Part shown: in pieces, positions 22,148 through 35,450 of the stretch
How the letters are laid out: every line of letters starts with the position of its first letter
How positions within the stretch are numbered: position 1 is the first letter of the stretch
Origin: Cordylochernes scorpioides
Lineage: Eukaryota; Arthropoda; Arachnida; Pseudoscorpiones; Chernetidae
Reading direction: 5' to 3'
NCBI GenBank assembly: GCA_030710605.1
Contig: CP092863.1
Coordinates: 55,394,507 to 55,458,506, forward strand
DNA length: 64,000 nucleotides
The notes under the pieces: generated by a model
The model's database searches: none
What the model saw: only the letters and a program-made list of their open reading frames with translations
What the model was told of the DNA's origin: nothing
Position numbers and translations under genes: made by a program

Positions 22148-24893
22148 GGTGGTGTCCAGCGTCTCCTTAGATTAACAATTGATGAGGTCAACAATACCGA
22201 CCTTATAGATGGCAGCGGCTATTTGTGGATAATGATCAACGGTGGATTCCAGCGTCGCCATTGGTAAAAAATGAACGAGGTCAACCATTCCGATCTTATA
22301 GATCGCACCTGCTGAATGTGGATAATTATCAACGGCTTGTCCTGCGTCGCTATAGGACAACCACGAATGATGTCAACAAAGCCGAACTTATAGATCACAG
22401 CTTCTATCTCTGGATGATTAACAACGTTGGAGTCCAGCATCGCCACAGGTCAACAATGGATGGGGTCAATAATGCCTAACTTATAGATCGCAGCTGTTAC
22501 CTGTATATAAATATAAACGGTGGAATACAGGGTCGCCGTATATCAATAATGGATGCGGTCAATTTAGGCCGAACTCATAGATCGCAGAGTCTAGCTGTAG
22601 ATAATTATCAACGGTGGAGAACAGCGTCGCTATATATCAACAATGGGTGAGGTCAACAATGCCGAACTTATAGATGGCAGCTTTTATCTCTGGATAATTA
22701 ACAACGGTGGAGTCGAACATCGCCACAGATCAACAATGGATGATGTCAATAATGCCCAACTTATAGATCGCAACTGCTAGCTGTAGATAAATATAAACGG
22801 TGGAATACAGGGTCGCCATAGATCAATAATAGTTGAGGTCAATGATGCCGAACTCATAGATCGCATCGTCTAGCTGTAGATAATTATCAACGGCGGAGAA
22901 CAGCGTCGCCATATATCAACAATGGATAAGGTCAACAATGCCGAACTTATAGATCGCAACTGCTAGCTTAGATAAATATAAACGGTGGAGTTAAACGTCG
23001 CCATATTTCAACAATGGATGATGTTATCAATGCTGAACTTATAGATCGTAGCAGCTAGCTGTAAATAATTATCAACGGTGGATTCAAGTGTGGCCATAAA
23101 TCGAATATAGATGAGGTCAATAATTTAAATAGATCGTAGCTGGAGCTCTGTAGATAATTATGAAGATATAAGCTGCAAGTTATAAATAATTATCAACGGT
23201 AGTGTCCAGTGTCGCCTTGGATCCACAATGGATTAGGTCAACAATAACGAACTTATAGATCGTAGCTGCTAGCTTTAGATAATTATCAACTGTTGAGTCC
23301 AGCGTGGCCTTAGAACAACAATGGATGGGGTCAACAATTCGCAACTTATAGATCAGAGCGGTTAGCTTTCGATAATTATAAACGGTGTTATCCAGCGTCG
23401 CCTTAGATCAACAATGGATGTAATCAACAATGCCGAACTTATAGATCAAAGCGGCAAGCTGTGGATAATTATCAACGGTGGAGTCCAAGGTCGCCAAAGC
23501 TCAACAATCGATGAGACCAATTGATCGCAGCTGCGAGTTATAGATAATTATCAACGGTGGATTCCAGCGTGGCCATAGATCAACATTCGACGAGGTCAAC
23601 AATGCCCAACTTATTGATCGCAGGTGTTAGCTGTAGGTAATTATAAACGGTGGGGTCCAGCGTCGCCATAGGTCAACAATGACTGAGGTCAATAATGCCC
23701 AACCTATAGATCGTAGCACCTAGCTGTAGATAATTATCAACGGTGCAGTTAATTGTGGCTATAGATCAACAACAGATGAGTTTAAAATTTTCGAACTTAT
23801 AGATCGCAGCGGCTAGCTCTGAATAATTATAAACGGTGGGGTCCAGCGTCGCCATATATCAAAAATGGATGATGTCAACAATGCCAAACTTATAGATCGC
23901 AGCTTCTATCTCTGGATAATTATCGACGGTGTTGTCCAGCGTCGCATTAAATCAACAATGGATAAGGTCAACAATGCCGAGCTTATAGATAGTAGCTGCC
24001 AACTGTAGATAATTATCAATGGTGGAGTCCAGCGTCCCCATAGATCAACAATGGATGAGATCAACAATGCCGAACTCAGAGATTGCAGCTCTTCGCTTTA
24101 TATAATTATAAACGGTGGAGTCCAGCGTGGCCATATATCAAAAATGGATGAGGTCGACAAATCCGAAATATAGATCACAACGGCTAGCTCTCAATATAAT
24201 TATAAACGGCGTTTTCCATTTAACCTTATATCAACAATGGAGGAGGTTAATAATGCCGAACTTATAGATCGTAGCTGCAAGCTGTAGATAATTATAAACG
24301 GTGGAGTCAAGCGTGGTCATAGATCAACAATCGATGAGGTCAACAATGCCGAACTTATTAATCGCAGTGGCTAGATGTAGATAATTATCAACGGTGAAGT
24401 CCAGCGTCGCCATAAGTCGAATATATATGAGGTCAATAATGTCAATAGATCGTAGCTGCTAGCTGTAGATAATTATCAACAGTGGAATCCAGCCTCACCA
24501 CAGGTAAAAAAGAAACGAGGTCAACAATTCCGAACTTATAGATCGTAGAGAGTAGCTTTGAATAATTATAAATGGTGGTGTTCAGCGTCGCCATAGATCA
24601 ACAATGGATAAGTTCAACAATGCCCACCTATAGATTGTAGCTGTAGTTAATTATCAACGGTGAACTCCAGCTTGGCCATAGATAAACAATGGATGAGGTC
24701 AACAATTCCGAACTTATAGATCGCAGCGGCTATCTCTGGATGATTATCAACGATGGTGTCTAACGTCGCCTCAGATCAAAAATGGATGAGGCCAGTAATG
24801 CCAAAATTATAGATCGCAGTTGGTAGTTGTAGATAATTATCAACGGTGGAGTTCATCGTTGCCATAGATCAACAATGGATAAATTCAACAATT
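22148..24893. repeat. ~93-bp satellite array, block 2
   Basis: Same unit as block 1, continuing it directly after the Gypsy insertion. 23165-23822 duplicates 14636-15295, including rare variants such as AAGCTGCAAGTTATAAATAA. Confidence 0.92.
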
Positions 24894-24909
24894 TTCATTT
24901 ATTAATTTA

Positions 24910-25958
24910 CTAGCGTACGTACCCGGCTTTGCCCGGATTTTACCCGAGTAAAGGTTTGTCTAACGAATCTCTCGATAAAGTGAACATTTATTCCCGGTCC
25001 CTTGAAAAATACTCGATAAGTTGAATAAAATCAATATTAATTGGTTCCCTCGGTAATTGGAAGTTAAAGGAATAGTATCTTGCTTAACGTTCCGTCGGCG
25101 GTTTCATGTTCAAGTCTTTCGCGCAGTCTCTTGAGATTAAAGGATTTGCTTCAAGCGAGGGGTGGCTCTCAAATTTAAAAAAAAAAAAAAAAAACGACAC
25201 GGGATATCATTTTAAAAATCTGCGGAGAGAGCGCCAGCGTGGATATTTTCATTTGTTCGCAAAGGATTGACGACCTAAACCAACTTTTAAATGGCTATGA
25301 CCTATGGTTATCGTCCAATTTCTACTAATTCAAAAATGAATAGAGGTTCGTATCAAGCAAATTCAAAGGGAAAACAGGAAACTTCATCAAGTTGGTATGC
25401 TTACAGGACGAAACTATGCAAAAGTTTCTATATAAGTTATTTAATTTTTAGTATCGCATTTATATTTATTCAAATTTTAAATTTAAACGATACTCATTAT
25501 TTCTTTTGATTTTTATATATCGTATATATCGTCTTGAACAATTATTTAAACTTTTTAAAATAAAGTACAATACTTAAAATAAAATATGTTTCTTATACAA
25601 TCTAAAATTAGAAAATAAACTTTTAAATCGGTAACCTCAAGGAGATAGCCATTATAAAGCACTAATATTTGAATTAGTTTTACTTAATATATTAGCCCTG
25701 AAAGACCCAAGGTCATCAGGCGTGGAGCAGACTTCCTGCCTAAGCCTATCTCCGTCGCAATGGTGGCGCTGCTTGCGAGTTAAATCTACAAATCTGCAAA
25801 TAACTCTAAGGATATTCAAGATATTCAAGAAATTATTTTTCAGAAACCTTCCCAGTACTATACTAAATAACTTCCCAAAGTTTCATGGCGTTCCAATGAG
25901 TGGTTTGGTCAGGCATAAAGGACACACACACACATACATTCATTTTTATATATATAGA
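24910..25958 (-). mobile_element. non-autonomous Helitron (first of a tandem pair)
   Basis: On the minus strand it starts TCTATATATATAAAAATG and ends with the hairpin and CTAG (plus-strand CTAGCG at 24910). The left host base is A. Its right neighbour is another Helitron in the same orientation, abutting exactly (GA|CTAG). The middle carries AT-rich captured DNA (25190-25690) and a pogo-MITE-derived segment. Confidence 0.82.
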
Positions 25959-26802
25959 CTAGCGGATGTACCCGGCTTTGCCCGGGTTTTACCCGAGTAA
26001 AGGTTTGTCTAACGAACATTTGTTAAAACAATTCTCTATAAACTTATAAAAAAAAAGATATATTTTGATAATTTGAAACTCGTAAATTTGAATCTCTCGA
26101 TAAAGTGATCATTTTTCCCCGGTCCCTGTGTGCCGTGTCATTCTGAATTTTGGCTTTCCTAATTTTCTACATTACAAAATCAGCATTTTATCTAGTGAAC
26201 ATTTTTTTCCCGGTCCCTTGAAAAATATTCGAAAATAATAGATATATTTTGATAATTTGAAACTCGTATATTTGAATCTCTCGATAAAGTGATCATTTTT
26301 TCCCGGTCCCTGTGTGCCGTGTCATTCTGAATTTTGGCTTTCCTAATTTTCTACATTACAAAATCATCGTTTTATCTACTGAACATTTTTTCCCGGTCCC
26401 TTGAAAAATACTCGATAAGTTGAATAAAATCATAGTCGTTTATGGAAGATGGACGAAGTTCCCGCCGAGCCTTTTTTTCTTGTCTACTTGGCACAGCTGT
26501 GTCACCAACTCTGCCCCCGCGCGCCAGGACATCTTGACCTCTGATTGGTCGGTGGGTACTTGGACTGTCCATCGGCAGACCTAAGCCTATCTCCGTCGCA
26601 AGGTGGCGCTGCTTGCGAGTTAAAGCTACAAATCTGCAAATAACTCTAAGGATATTCAAGATATTCAAGAAATTATTTTTCAAAAACCTGTCCGGGGATA
26701 TACCTAATAATATCCCAAAATTTCACGGCGATTGGATGTATGGTTTTTGAACCTATAGAGAAGACACACACAGACATTCATTTATATATATATATATATA
26801 GA
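25959..26802 (-). mobile_element. non-autonomous Helitron (second of a tandem pair) with BEL-LTR-like block
   Basis: Plus-strand CTAGCGGATG at 25959 followed by the hairpin; the other end is ...TATATATAGA at 26802, then host T. The part 26437-26590 is the reverse complement of a block of the BEL LTR (2140-2325). Two partly repeated internal segments (26085-26200, 26255-26400) contain the 'TCTCGATAAAGTGATCATTTT...CCCGGTCCC' sequence. Confidence 0.82.
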
Positions 26803-27155
26803 TTTAACAGTTGCCAAGACACGCCATATCCATAATTAGGATAATTGCGTGTAAATTTGAAGATATATACAAATTAAATAATCTTGAAATTAACATAATT
26901 AAACATTGGGAAGCAGGCAAATTACAAATTTGATGTTAAATTTTCCATATAGTAATTAGAAATAGTAGCTCAAAATATGCACCTGTATAGTAATGAAAAG
27001 TCTACAAAAAATGCCATTTACAACAGTTAGAACAACGTGTAGACGCAGAATCTATTAAACTTGAAGTATTGGTCTTTATTGTAACCAACTAATTTTGTAT
27101 TTGTCAGTTAAAGTTGGTTTTCTTCCCTTAGATCAGAAGTTAACGGACAGTTTAT
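26803..27155. other. non-coding AT-rich DNA, probably LINE 3' region
   Basis: Lies downstream of the LINE coding remnant on the minus strand. Nothing specific was recognised. Confidence 0.3.
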
Positions 27156-28283
27156 TTAGAAGGTGTTAAGGGATTTGTTTTTCATTTCCACATGTGCACG
27201 CAGGTGAACCAATTTTACCCATTCTAAACAAATATGTGTTAAAGTCACAATGTCCAGTAAAAAATTGAACGTTATAGAAGTTAGGTTGAACATAGTTAGG
27301 AATTCTTGAAGTCTCAAAGAATCTCTTGAAATTAACATTAACACTTCCATAGTATTCCTCAAATTTCTGGTTTATAATATTAGATATAAATTTTCTTTTA
27401 GTTGGATCTGATTTTTTATATCCAATGTTTATTTTTAGTATACTCGTATTTGTTTCAATAAAATCCGTGAGCTTTGTTGTCCTAGCAACAAAATGAGTAC
27501 AGTTTGAAGATGTTGATTTATAAACCCGAGTACTGTGCTTCAAATTTTATACTGCAAAGAGTTTAATTTATCTTTGATTTTTTTTTGGGTATAAAGTTGT
27601 ACCAGATCTTGGAAACATAGGTTAGTGTACTACGAAACAATGTCTTATAAAGTACTATTATTCTTTTACTGTCCAGTCACCATGCTTTCCCCGTTAATTC
27701 CCCGTCCACTAGCTCTATCTGTTTTACTAATAATCTCATCAATATGGGGGCACAAAATCCAATTTATTTTTATTTCTGGGATTTTTAAAAGTTATTCCCA
27801 TAATCTTCCGTTTTTACACCCGATTGGCAGTGATAGTGTTCGAAATTTTGGAGGTATTTTGCTATTGAACAAGTATAAGATTTTCGCAGATTTTCCCACA
27901 ACAGTCTAATAATCTCCCCATGACCTTTCCTGTTGTATTCCAAAGTTCTGTCAAGTTGTTTCCCCAACAGTTATAACATCCGCTTAAGCAATGATTTCAC
28001 TGTTTGATTCTGAATAGTTATCCAATAAATTGTTTAGAATAATATTTCATATTGTATGGGGATAAAGGCCCACCCTATGGGAATCCCTTGCTTAATTTTT
28101 TATGGATTTCATTTGATGAATATCTAAATCTCACTCTTCTATTATTAAAGAAAGATTGTAGCGGTTTTATCATTGAAGCTTGAACGTTGTCCTTATCTAG
28201 TCTTTTTAGCACCATCGGCCACCATGTATTGTCGAACGCTCCACTTATATCAACTGCGATTATAGCTGTATATTCTTTTTTCA
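27156..28283 (-). pseudogene. R1/Jockey-type LINE reverse transcriptase fragment
   Basis: On the minus strand the piece starts inside an RT domain: AVDISGAFDNTWWP with the first catalytic Asp, then KGFP, after which a TAG replaces the expected Gln codon of the 'PQG' motif. Further stops and frame changes follow. The other end, around 27166-27543, holds the C-terminal region (FFTGHCDFNTYLFRMG, then CTCG), typical of the zinc-binding tail of R1/LOA-type LINEs. The 'AFDNxWWP' motif also fits that group. The 5' edge joins satellite at 28284, so it is a 5'-truncated insertion that has since decayed. A longer open frame (to 28395) merely fuses satellite to RT. Confidence 0.75.
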
Positions 28284-31200
28284 ACAATGCCCACCTATAG
28301 ATTGTAGCTGATAGCTGTAGATAATTATCAATGGTAGAGTCCAGCAAAGCCATAGATAAACAATGGATGAGGTCAACAATTCCGACAACAAACAATCGCA
28401 GCGGCTATCTCTGGATGGTTATCAACGGTGGTGTCCAGCGTTGTCATAGAACAACAGTGGATAAGTTCAACAATGCCCACCTATAGATCTTAGCTTTAAG
28501 CTGTAGATAAATACCATTGGTGGAGTCCAGCGCGGCCATAAAACATAAATTGAAAGGTCAACAATTCCGAACTTATAGATCGCAGCGGCTAGCCCTGGAT
28601 GATTATCAAAGGTGGTGTCCAGTGTCGCCAAATTTTAGCAATTGATGAGGTCAACAATGCCGAACTATAGATCAAAGCTGCTAGCTGTAGATAATTATCA
28701 ACGGTGGAATCCAGCGTCGCCATATGTCAACATTGAAAGCGGTCAATAATGCCGAACTTAGAGATAGCAGCTGCTTGTTATAGATATTTATCAACTCTGG
28801 AGTCCAGCGTCGCTATAGATCAACATTGAATGAGATCAACAATGCGGAAAATATAGATCATAGCTGCTATCTATGGATGATTATCAACGGTGGAGACCAG
28901 GGTCACCATAGGTCAACAATGGATGAGGTCAACAATGCGAACTTATATATCACAGTTCTTATTTGTGTATGATTATCAACGGTGGGTTCAACAATTAATG
29001 AGGTCAACAATCCCGAATTTATAGATCGTAGCTGCTAGTTATAGGTAAATATCAACTTTGGAGTCCAGCGTCGCCATAGATCAATAATGCATGAGGTCAA
29101 TATTGCCAAACCTATTGATAGCAACTGCTATTTGTAGATAATTATCAACCATGGTGTCCCGAGTCGCCTTAGATCAATAGTGGATGAGGTCAACAATGCC
29201 GAACTTATAGATTGCAGCTGCTAGCTGTAGATAATTATCAACTGTCGAGTCCAGAGTAGCCATAGATCAACAATTAATGAGGTCCACATTGTCTAAATTA
29301 TAGATCGTAGCTGCTTAACTATAGATAATTAAAAATAGTGAATTCCAGCGTCGCCATAGGTGAAAAATGAATGAGGAAAACAAAGCGGCATATATAGATC
29401 GCAGCTGCTAGTTGTGGATTTTTATCAACGGGAGGTTTAGCGTCGCAATGGGTCAACAATGAATGAGGTCAACAATTCCTAACTTATAGATCGGAGCGGC
29501 TAGCTCTCGATATTTATCAACGGTGGAGTCCAGCGTCGCCATAGAACAACAATGTATGAGGTCAACAATGCCGAACTCATAGATCTCAGCTGCTAGCTGT
29601 TGATAATTATAAACGATGATGTCGAGCGTCACCATAGATCAATAATGGATGATATCAATAATTCCAAACTTATTGATCGCAACTGTTAGATGTATATAAT
29701 TGTCAACAGTGGTGTCCATAGTCGCCTTAGATCAATAATGGATGAGGTCAACAATGCCGAATTTAGAGATTGCAGCTGCTAGCTGTAGGGTGGAGTTCAG
29801 CGTCGCCATAGGTCAAATATTGTTGAGGTCAATAATGTAGAACTTATAGATCGCAGCTCCTAGTTGTGAATAATTATCAACTGTGGAGTCCAACATGGCC
29901 ATAGACCAACAATTGATGAGGTCAACAATGCCGAACTTATAGATCGTAGCTGCTTGCTGTAGATAATTATAAATTGTGGAGTGTAGCGTGCCATAGGTAA
30001 ATTAGGAATGAAGACAACAATGCAGAACATATAGATCGCAGCTGCTAGCTGTAAATAATTATCAATGGTGGATTCAAGCGTCGCTATAGATCAACAATGG
30101 ATGAGGCCAACAATGCCGAACTTATAGAGCGCAGCTTCTATCTGTAGATAATTATCATCGGTGGAGTCGCTATAAATCAACAATGGATGAGGTCAACAAT
30201 TCCGAAATTATAGATCGCAGCTGTAGATAATTATAAACGGTGGAGTCCAGCGTCGCCATAGATCAATAATGGATGAGGTCAACAATGCCGAACTTATAGA
30301 TTCCAGTTGCTAGCTGGGGATAATTATCAACGGTGGAGTCCATCGTTGGCTTTTATCAACAATGGATGAGGTCAATAATGCCAAACATATATATCGCAGC
30401 TGCTAGTTGTAGATAAGTATCAAGGGTGGTGTCCATCGTCGCCTTAGATCAACAATGGATGTGTTCATCAATGCTGAAATTATAAATCGTAGCTACCAGT
30501 TGTAGATAATTGTCAACGGTAGAGTCAAGCGTGGCCATAGATCAACAATAGATGAGGTCAAAAATCTGATCATATAGATCGCAGCTGCTAGCTGTAGATA
30601 ACTATAAACAGTGGAGTCCAGCGTCGCCATAGATCAACAATGCCGAACATATAGATCGCAGGTGCTAGGTTTGGATAATTATTAATGTGATGTCCAGCTT
30701 TGCCATAGCACAACAATGATTAAGGTCAACAATGCCCTCCTATGAATCGTAGCTGGTAGCTTTAGATAATTATCAATGGTGGAGTCCAGTGTGGCCATAG
30801 ATCATCAATGGGCGAGGTTAACAATTCCGAACTTATAGATTGCAGCGGCTAGCCCTGAGTGATTATCAACGGTGGAGTACAGCGTCGCCCTAGGTCAACA
30901 ACGCCGAACTTTAAGATTGTAGCTGCTAGCTGTAGATAATTATCAACGGTGGAATCCAGCGTAGCCATAGATCAACAATGGGTGAGGTCAATAATATCGA
31001 ACCTATAGATCGCAGCTGCTAGTTGTAGGTAATTATCAACGGCGGAGTCCAGGCAGTCGCCATAGGTAAAAAAGAACGAGGTAAACAATGCCGAACATAT
31101 AGAACATGCTACTATCTGTGGATGAATATCACCGGTGGAGTCTAGCGTCGACATAGGTCAACAATGCCGAACTTATAGATCGCAGCTGTTATTTCTGTAT

Positions 31201-31639
31201 GATTATCAATCGGGGTACCAGCATCGCTATAGGTCAACAATGAATGAGGTCAACACTGCCGAATTTATATATCGTAGCTGTTAGTTGTAGATAAATATCA
31301 ACTGTGGAATCCAGCATCGTTATTGGTCAGCAATGCCGAACTTATTGATTGTAGCTGCTAGTTGTAGATGATTATTAATGGCAGGCCCAGCGTCGTCATA
31401 GTTCAACAATGGATAAAGTTAATAATGCCAAATATTTAGATAGCAGCTGCTATTTGTGGATAATTATCAAAGGTGGGGCCGAGTGTCGCCATAGTCCAAC
31501 AATAAATGCGGTCAACAATTCCGAACATATAGATCGCAGCTGCTAATTGCAGATAATTATAAACGGTGGAGTCCAGCGTCGCCATAGGTCAAAAATGGAT
31601 GAGGGTAAAAGTGCCAAACGAATAAATCGCAGCTGCTAG
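28284..31639. repeat. ~93-bp satellite array, block 3
   Basis: About 36 units, more diverged from each other than in block 1. The first units (28284-28460) resemble those at 24609-24780 in block 2 in content and order, again showing multi-unit duplication. Confidence 0.9.
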
Positions 31640-32340
31640 TCTTTATATATATAAAATTGAATGTCTGTCTGTATGTTTGTACTCTATAGATTCAAAAACC
31701 ATAAATTCAATCGCCGTGAAATTCTGGGATATTATTAGGTATATCCCCGGGAAGGGTTTCGAAAATAATTTCTTGAATATCTTGAATATCCTAGGAGTTT
31801 TTTGCAGATTTGTAGATTTAACTCGCAAGCAGCGCCCCCATTGCGACGATAATAACAAGTTTTTTTTTATAAGTTTTATTATCACTAAGTTTATTATCTT
31901 AAAGATTTTTTATCCAAAGTAAGATTTTCTACCTATTAATTGCGCACAATTCAAAGTTAGTTTTATCATTTACTAGACGCCGACCCGGGCTTCGCCCCGG
32001 GATTGACCCGTGTGCATATCTACCCGAGTGATATATATTTAGATAAGATTTTTTTTTAAATAATTGTTTTTACTCAAGGGAATGTTTGTAGTCTAGTACG
32101 TTGATATAATCAATCTATCTGAATATTAGGAAAGGTCAGGTAATTTTTTTGTAGGGTGATGCTCTGAAAAAGAACGCTATACCACTTTATCACTAAACAA
32201 ATTGGCGAGTCAAAAATAAGCAACCTAAACAATCCATTAGCTTTGCAAGATAAGAACAGAAATAGAGAAATGCATGCAAAATTTTCAACACAAATCAAAA
32301 TCTTTAATCCTCATTATTATTATTTTTTTTTTTTTGCTTA

Positions 32341-32592
32341 TTCCTAGTACACGTGGTACAGGCCATGATAAGCATGGTGGGTAGTTAGCGACTGCTTTTT
32401 ACTGTAAGCGCACCACATGTCTACACATGTGAAAGCAGTTCGACTTTGCACTTACAAATGTGCCAGAGCCCCGTTTGGTTACTTGCACTCGCTGGTGGGG
32501 TTGGACTTTTGCAAGAATCGGGGGGGCCATTGGAGCATTTTTTTTTTTAACAGAAAAAAGTGTCCAATGCGGGGATCGAACCCGGGACGTAG
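32341..32592 (-). mobile_element. candidate tRNA-related SINE, copy 1
   Basis: On the minus strand it contains GGGTTCGATCCCC (32571-32583), a good polymerase III B box in a T-arm-like hairpin. Related copies are at 32937-33187 and 63478-63640, sharing GGTTACTTGCACTCGCTGGT-like and GGACTTTTGCAA stretches. No clear A box or complete tRNA head was seen. Confidence 0.45.
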
Positions 32593-32936
32593 TGGTCGTA
32601 TTTTGTTTCTATTACATTACATGGAATAGTTTTTTTTTTTTTCTAATAAAATTTACTGACCTCTTTGTTCACTGAAACCGAAACAATTTGATGAAACTAT
32701 TGATATAATCAATCTATCTGAATATTAGGAAAGGTCAGGTAATTTTTTTGTAGGGTGATGCTCTGAAAAAGAACGCTATACCACTTTATCACTAAACAAA
32801 TTGGCGAGTCAAAAATAAGCAACCTAAACAATCCATTAGCTTTGCAAGATAAGAACAGAAATAGAGAAATGCATGCAAAATTTTCAACACAAATCAAAAT
32901 CTTTAATCCTCATTATTTTTTTATTTTTTTGCTTAT

Positions 32937-33187
32937 CCCTAGTACACGTGGTACAGGCCATGATAAGCATGGTGGGTAGTTAGCGACTGCTTTTTACTGT
33001 AAGCGCACCACATGTCTACACATGTGAAAGCAGTTCGACTTTGCACTTACAAATGTGCCAGAGCCCCGTTTGGTTACTTGCACTCGCTGGTGGGGTTGGA
33101 CTTTTGCAAGAATCGGGGGGGCCATTGGAGCATTTTTTTTTTAAACAGATAAAAGTGTCCAATGCGGGGATCGAACCCGGGTCGTAG
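32937..33187 (-). mobile_element. candidate tRNA-related SINE, copy 2
   Basis: Copy of 32341-32592 created by the 599-bp duplication; B box at 33166-33178 on the minus strand. Confidence 0.45.
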
Positions 33188-33525
33188 TGGTCGCATTTTG
33201 TTTCTATTACATTACATGGAATAGTTTTTTTTTTTTCTAATAAAATTTACTGACCTCTTTGTTCACTGAAACCGAAACAATGTGTATGTTAGACCACTCT
33301 TTGTTCAACCTTACACATTGTTTAGGTCTCTTATTAGGTGCAAGATGTATACTTATGCTAAAATGGTAATTTGGGTAAACATAGGTAAATTCATGTGAAG
33401 CAAGTTGTGCTAAAACTAATATTTCCAATCAAATTATCAAAAAATAACACATACTATGTAATATAAACACATGTATGTAAAATAAACACAATAAAATAAC
33501 CAATAATTAAAAACCATAAATTTTT

Positions 33526-34194
33526 CTAACACAGTATACTTCTTAAGTAAGAATACCTTACCATGAAGGTTGAAAACCCTACACAGTGAAACATGTGAAA
33601 AATGTAGCATGTGTGGTGTATGATGGGCTTGAAGAGAAAATATTTAAAAAAGATATTTATTGAAACTTTTGTAATACCACACAAAATATGCATATTTACA
33701 GTTACAACTTGTCTAGCACCAAAAGATGTCATTTGGAATATAGAGTTATATCTACGGATATGCAGCAAGAAGGACTTCGATAGAGGATGTAGGCCAGAGA
33801 GCAAAGAGAAAATAGGTTCTGGAGGGGACTCAATAGCAAGTAGAGAAACTCTACCTTGTTTACAACAGAGGCCAAAGGGTTCATCTTTAAATCTCAAAGC
33901 AGAGCAAAACTGGCATACCCGAGACATTTGGCCTATATCGACAGATGAATCAGCTTTATAATCAATATGGGTATTATACTGCAAACCTGAAAACGGCTTA
34001 TGAGTCCAAAGCTGAATACGCTGAACAGGAACTTGCATAGTTTTTGCAGCTGCGACGCGGGCTTCAGAATACCTAAGACGGCGAAGCGCACGACGCGTCT
34101 CACTTTGAAGTGGTGTCTCAATAGCTATAGCATTCCTATATCTCCTGGAAGCAGCCGTATTCCTACCAATTAAAGGTCGGCTGCGGCGAGGCAT
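33526..34194 (-). pseudogene. Helitron transposase, N-terminal fragment
   Basis: The open frame has 222 codons; residues 1-160 (34194-33715) look like the start of a Helitron RepHel protein. It begins MPRRSRP, has a basic, Arg-rich region, then the zinc-binding segment MSRVCQFCSALRF...FGLCC (Cys94, Cys97, Cys110, Cys111), then ESPPEP, LLSGLHPLSKSFL, IRRYNSIFQMTSFGA. The last motif is a hallmark of the Helitron_like_N domain. After it the sequence becomes hydrophobic and unrelated, so the HUH nickase and helicase domains are gone. This protein normally nicks and unwinds DNA for rolling-circle transposition. The orientation agrees with the TC and CTAG ends of the surrounding element. Confidence 0.8.
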
Positions 34195-34310
34195 ATTCTG
34201 AAAAAAAATATTGAGATTAATAACAAAAGCTTAAAAACCAGCAATTTATAAACAAAGCATAAAAAATACCTGTCTTTTTGAGGTAAAAATCAAAATTCCT
34301 AAATCTTTTC

Positions 34311-34830
34311 TTCAAAATAACCTTCCAGATATGTTAAAAAGATTATAAAAAACTAAAAGCATAATATTAAAGCTAAAAAATTAATGTACAAAACCATTTA
34401 TCATTAAAAAGCCTCAAAAATAGACCAACCGCAGGACACGGCAATGAAAAAGCATGCTTTTTTGAGGAAAAAAATAGAAATAAGAAAAATAAGAAATAAG
34501 AAATAAGAAAAAGCATGCTTTTTCTTCAAAATAACCTTCCAGATATGTTAAAAAGATTATAAAAAACTAAAAGCATAATATTAAAAAAAAAAAAGCTAAA
34601 AAATTAATGTACAAAACCATTTATCATTAAAAAGCCTCAAAAATAGACCAACCGCAGGACACGGCAATGAAAAAGCATGCTTTTTTGAGGAAAAAAATAG
34701 AAATAAGAAATAAGAAAAAAGCATGCTTTTTCTTCAAAATAACCTTCCAGATATGTTAAAAAGATTATAAAAAACTAAAAGCATAATATTAAAAAGCTAA
34801 AAAATTAATGTACAAAACCAGTTATCATTA
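34311..34830. repeat. ~205-216-bp tandem repeat, about 2.5 units
   Basis: Unit starts (TCTTCAAAATAACCTTCCAG) at about 34311, 34527 and 34732. The linkers contain AAGCATGCTTTT palindromes. Lies upstream of the Helitron transposase remnant. Confidence 0.8.
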
Positions 34831-34978
34831 AAAATGATATCTTTTAAAAATATAAATAACCTATTTTTTAGATACAACCCATATATGTAGAAAATATAAT
34901 AAATAAACTGTATTTAAAAGATAAAAGCAATAATTAAAAACCTCCATAAGAAAATTTAAAAAAGGACTTCAATAAATA

Positions 34979-35450
34979 AATACCAAATATTTCGAATTAG
35001 AGCAGTTATTTTAAACGGCGAATTAGATCAGTTAAATCTAAAAATGAAAATATATATATAAATAAATAAAACAATCAAAATATTTCAAGAGCAGTTATTA
35101 AGCTACGCTTGGCATCATAATGTTCGCATGTAAAGCTATTTCAGGCCTTACATATTTCTAACAACCTTTTTGAAATAGGTTTTTGAAACATGGAAATTAT
35201 AATACTTCAAATAAATTGAAATAGAGTGAACACAAATAAAACATACCAAATATTTCGAATTAGAGCAGTTATTTTAAACGGCGAATTAGATCAGTTATAT
35301 CTAAAATATCTAAAAATGAAAATATAAATAAATAAATAAAACATACCAAATATTTCAAGAGAAGTTATTTTAAACGACGAATTAGATCAGTTATATCTAA
35401 AAATGAAAATATATAAATAAATAAAACCTACCAAATATTTCAAATTAGAG
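34979..35450. repeat. irregular tandem repeat, about four units
   Basis: The motif ACCAAATATTTCRAATTAGA followed by GCAGTTATTTTAAACGGCGA recurs at about 34981, 35247, 35343 and 35429, with TAAATAAATAAAAC spacers. Confidence 0.75.

Larger units (their letters stand above)
32101..33281. repeat. ~599-bp direct tandem duplication
   Basis: Units start at 32101 and 32700 (TTGATATAATCAATCTATCT) and are nearly identical, so the duplication is recent. Each contains one copy of the tRNA-like (SINE-type) sequence. Confidence 0.9.

Noticed and set aside
28284-28395. Start of the 106-aa minus-strand frame as an N-terminus of a host protein
   Set aside because: It is satellite sequence fused to a truncated LINE RT.
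14430-31639. Satellite array as a CRISPR array or as coding repeats
   Set aside because: Units are contiguous, with no unique spacers, and every frame holds frequent stops. The host is a eukaryote.
32571-32600. Functional tRNA gene
   Set aside because: Only a T-arm-like B box is convincing. I could not fold an acceptor stem, D-arm and anticodon arm.
33611-33961. 116-aa plus-strand frame
   Set aside because: It lies opposite the Helitron transposase fragment, whose motifs explain the open reading frame.
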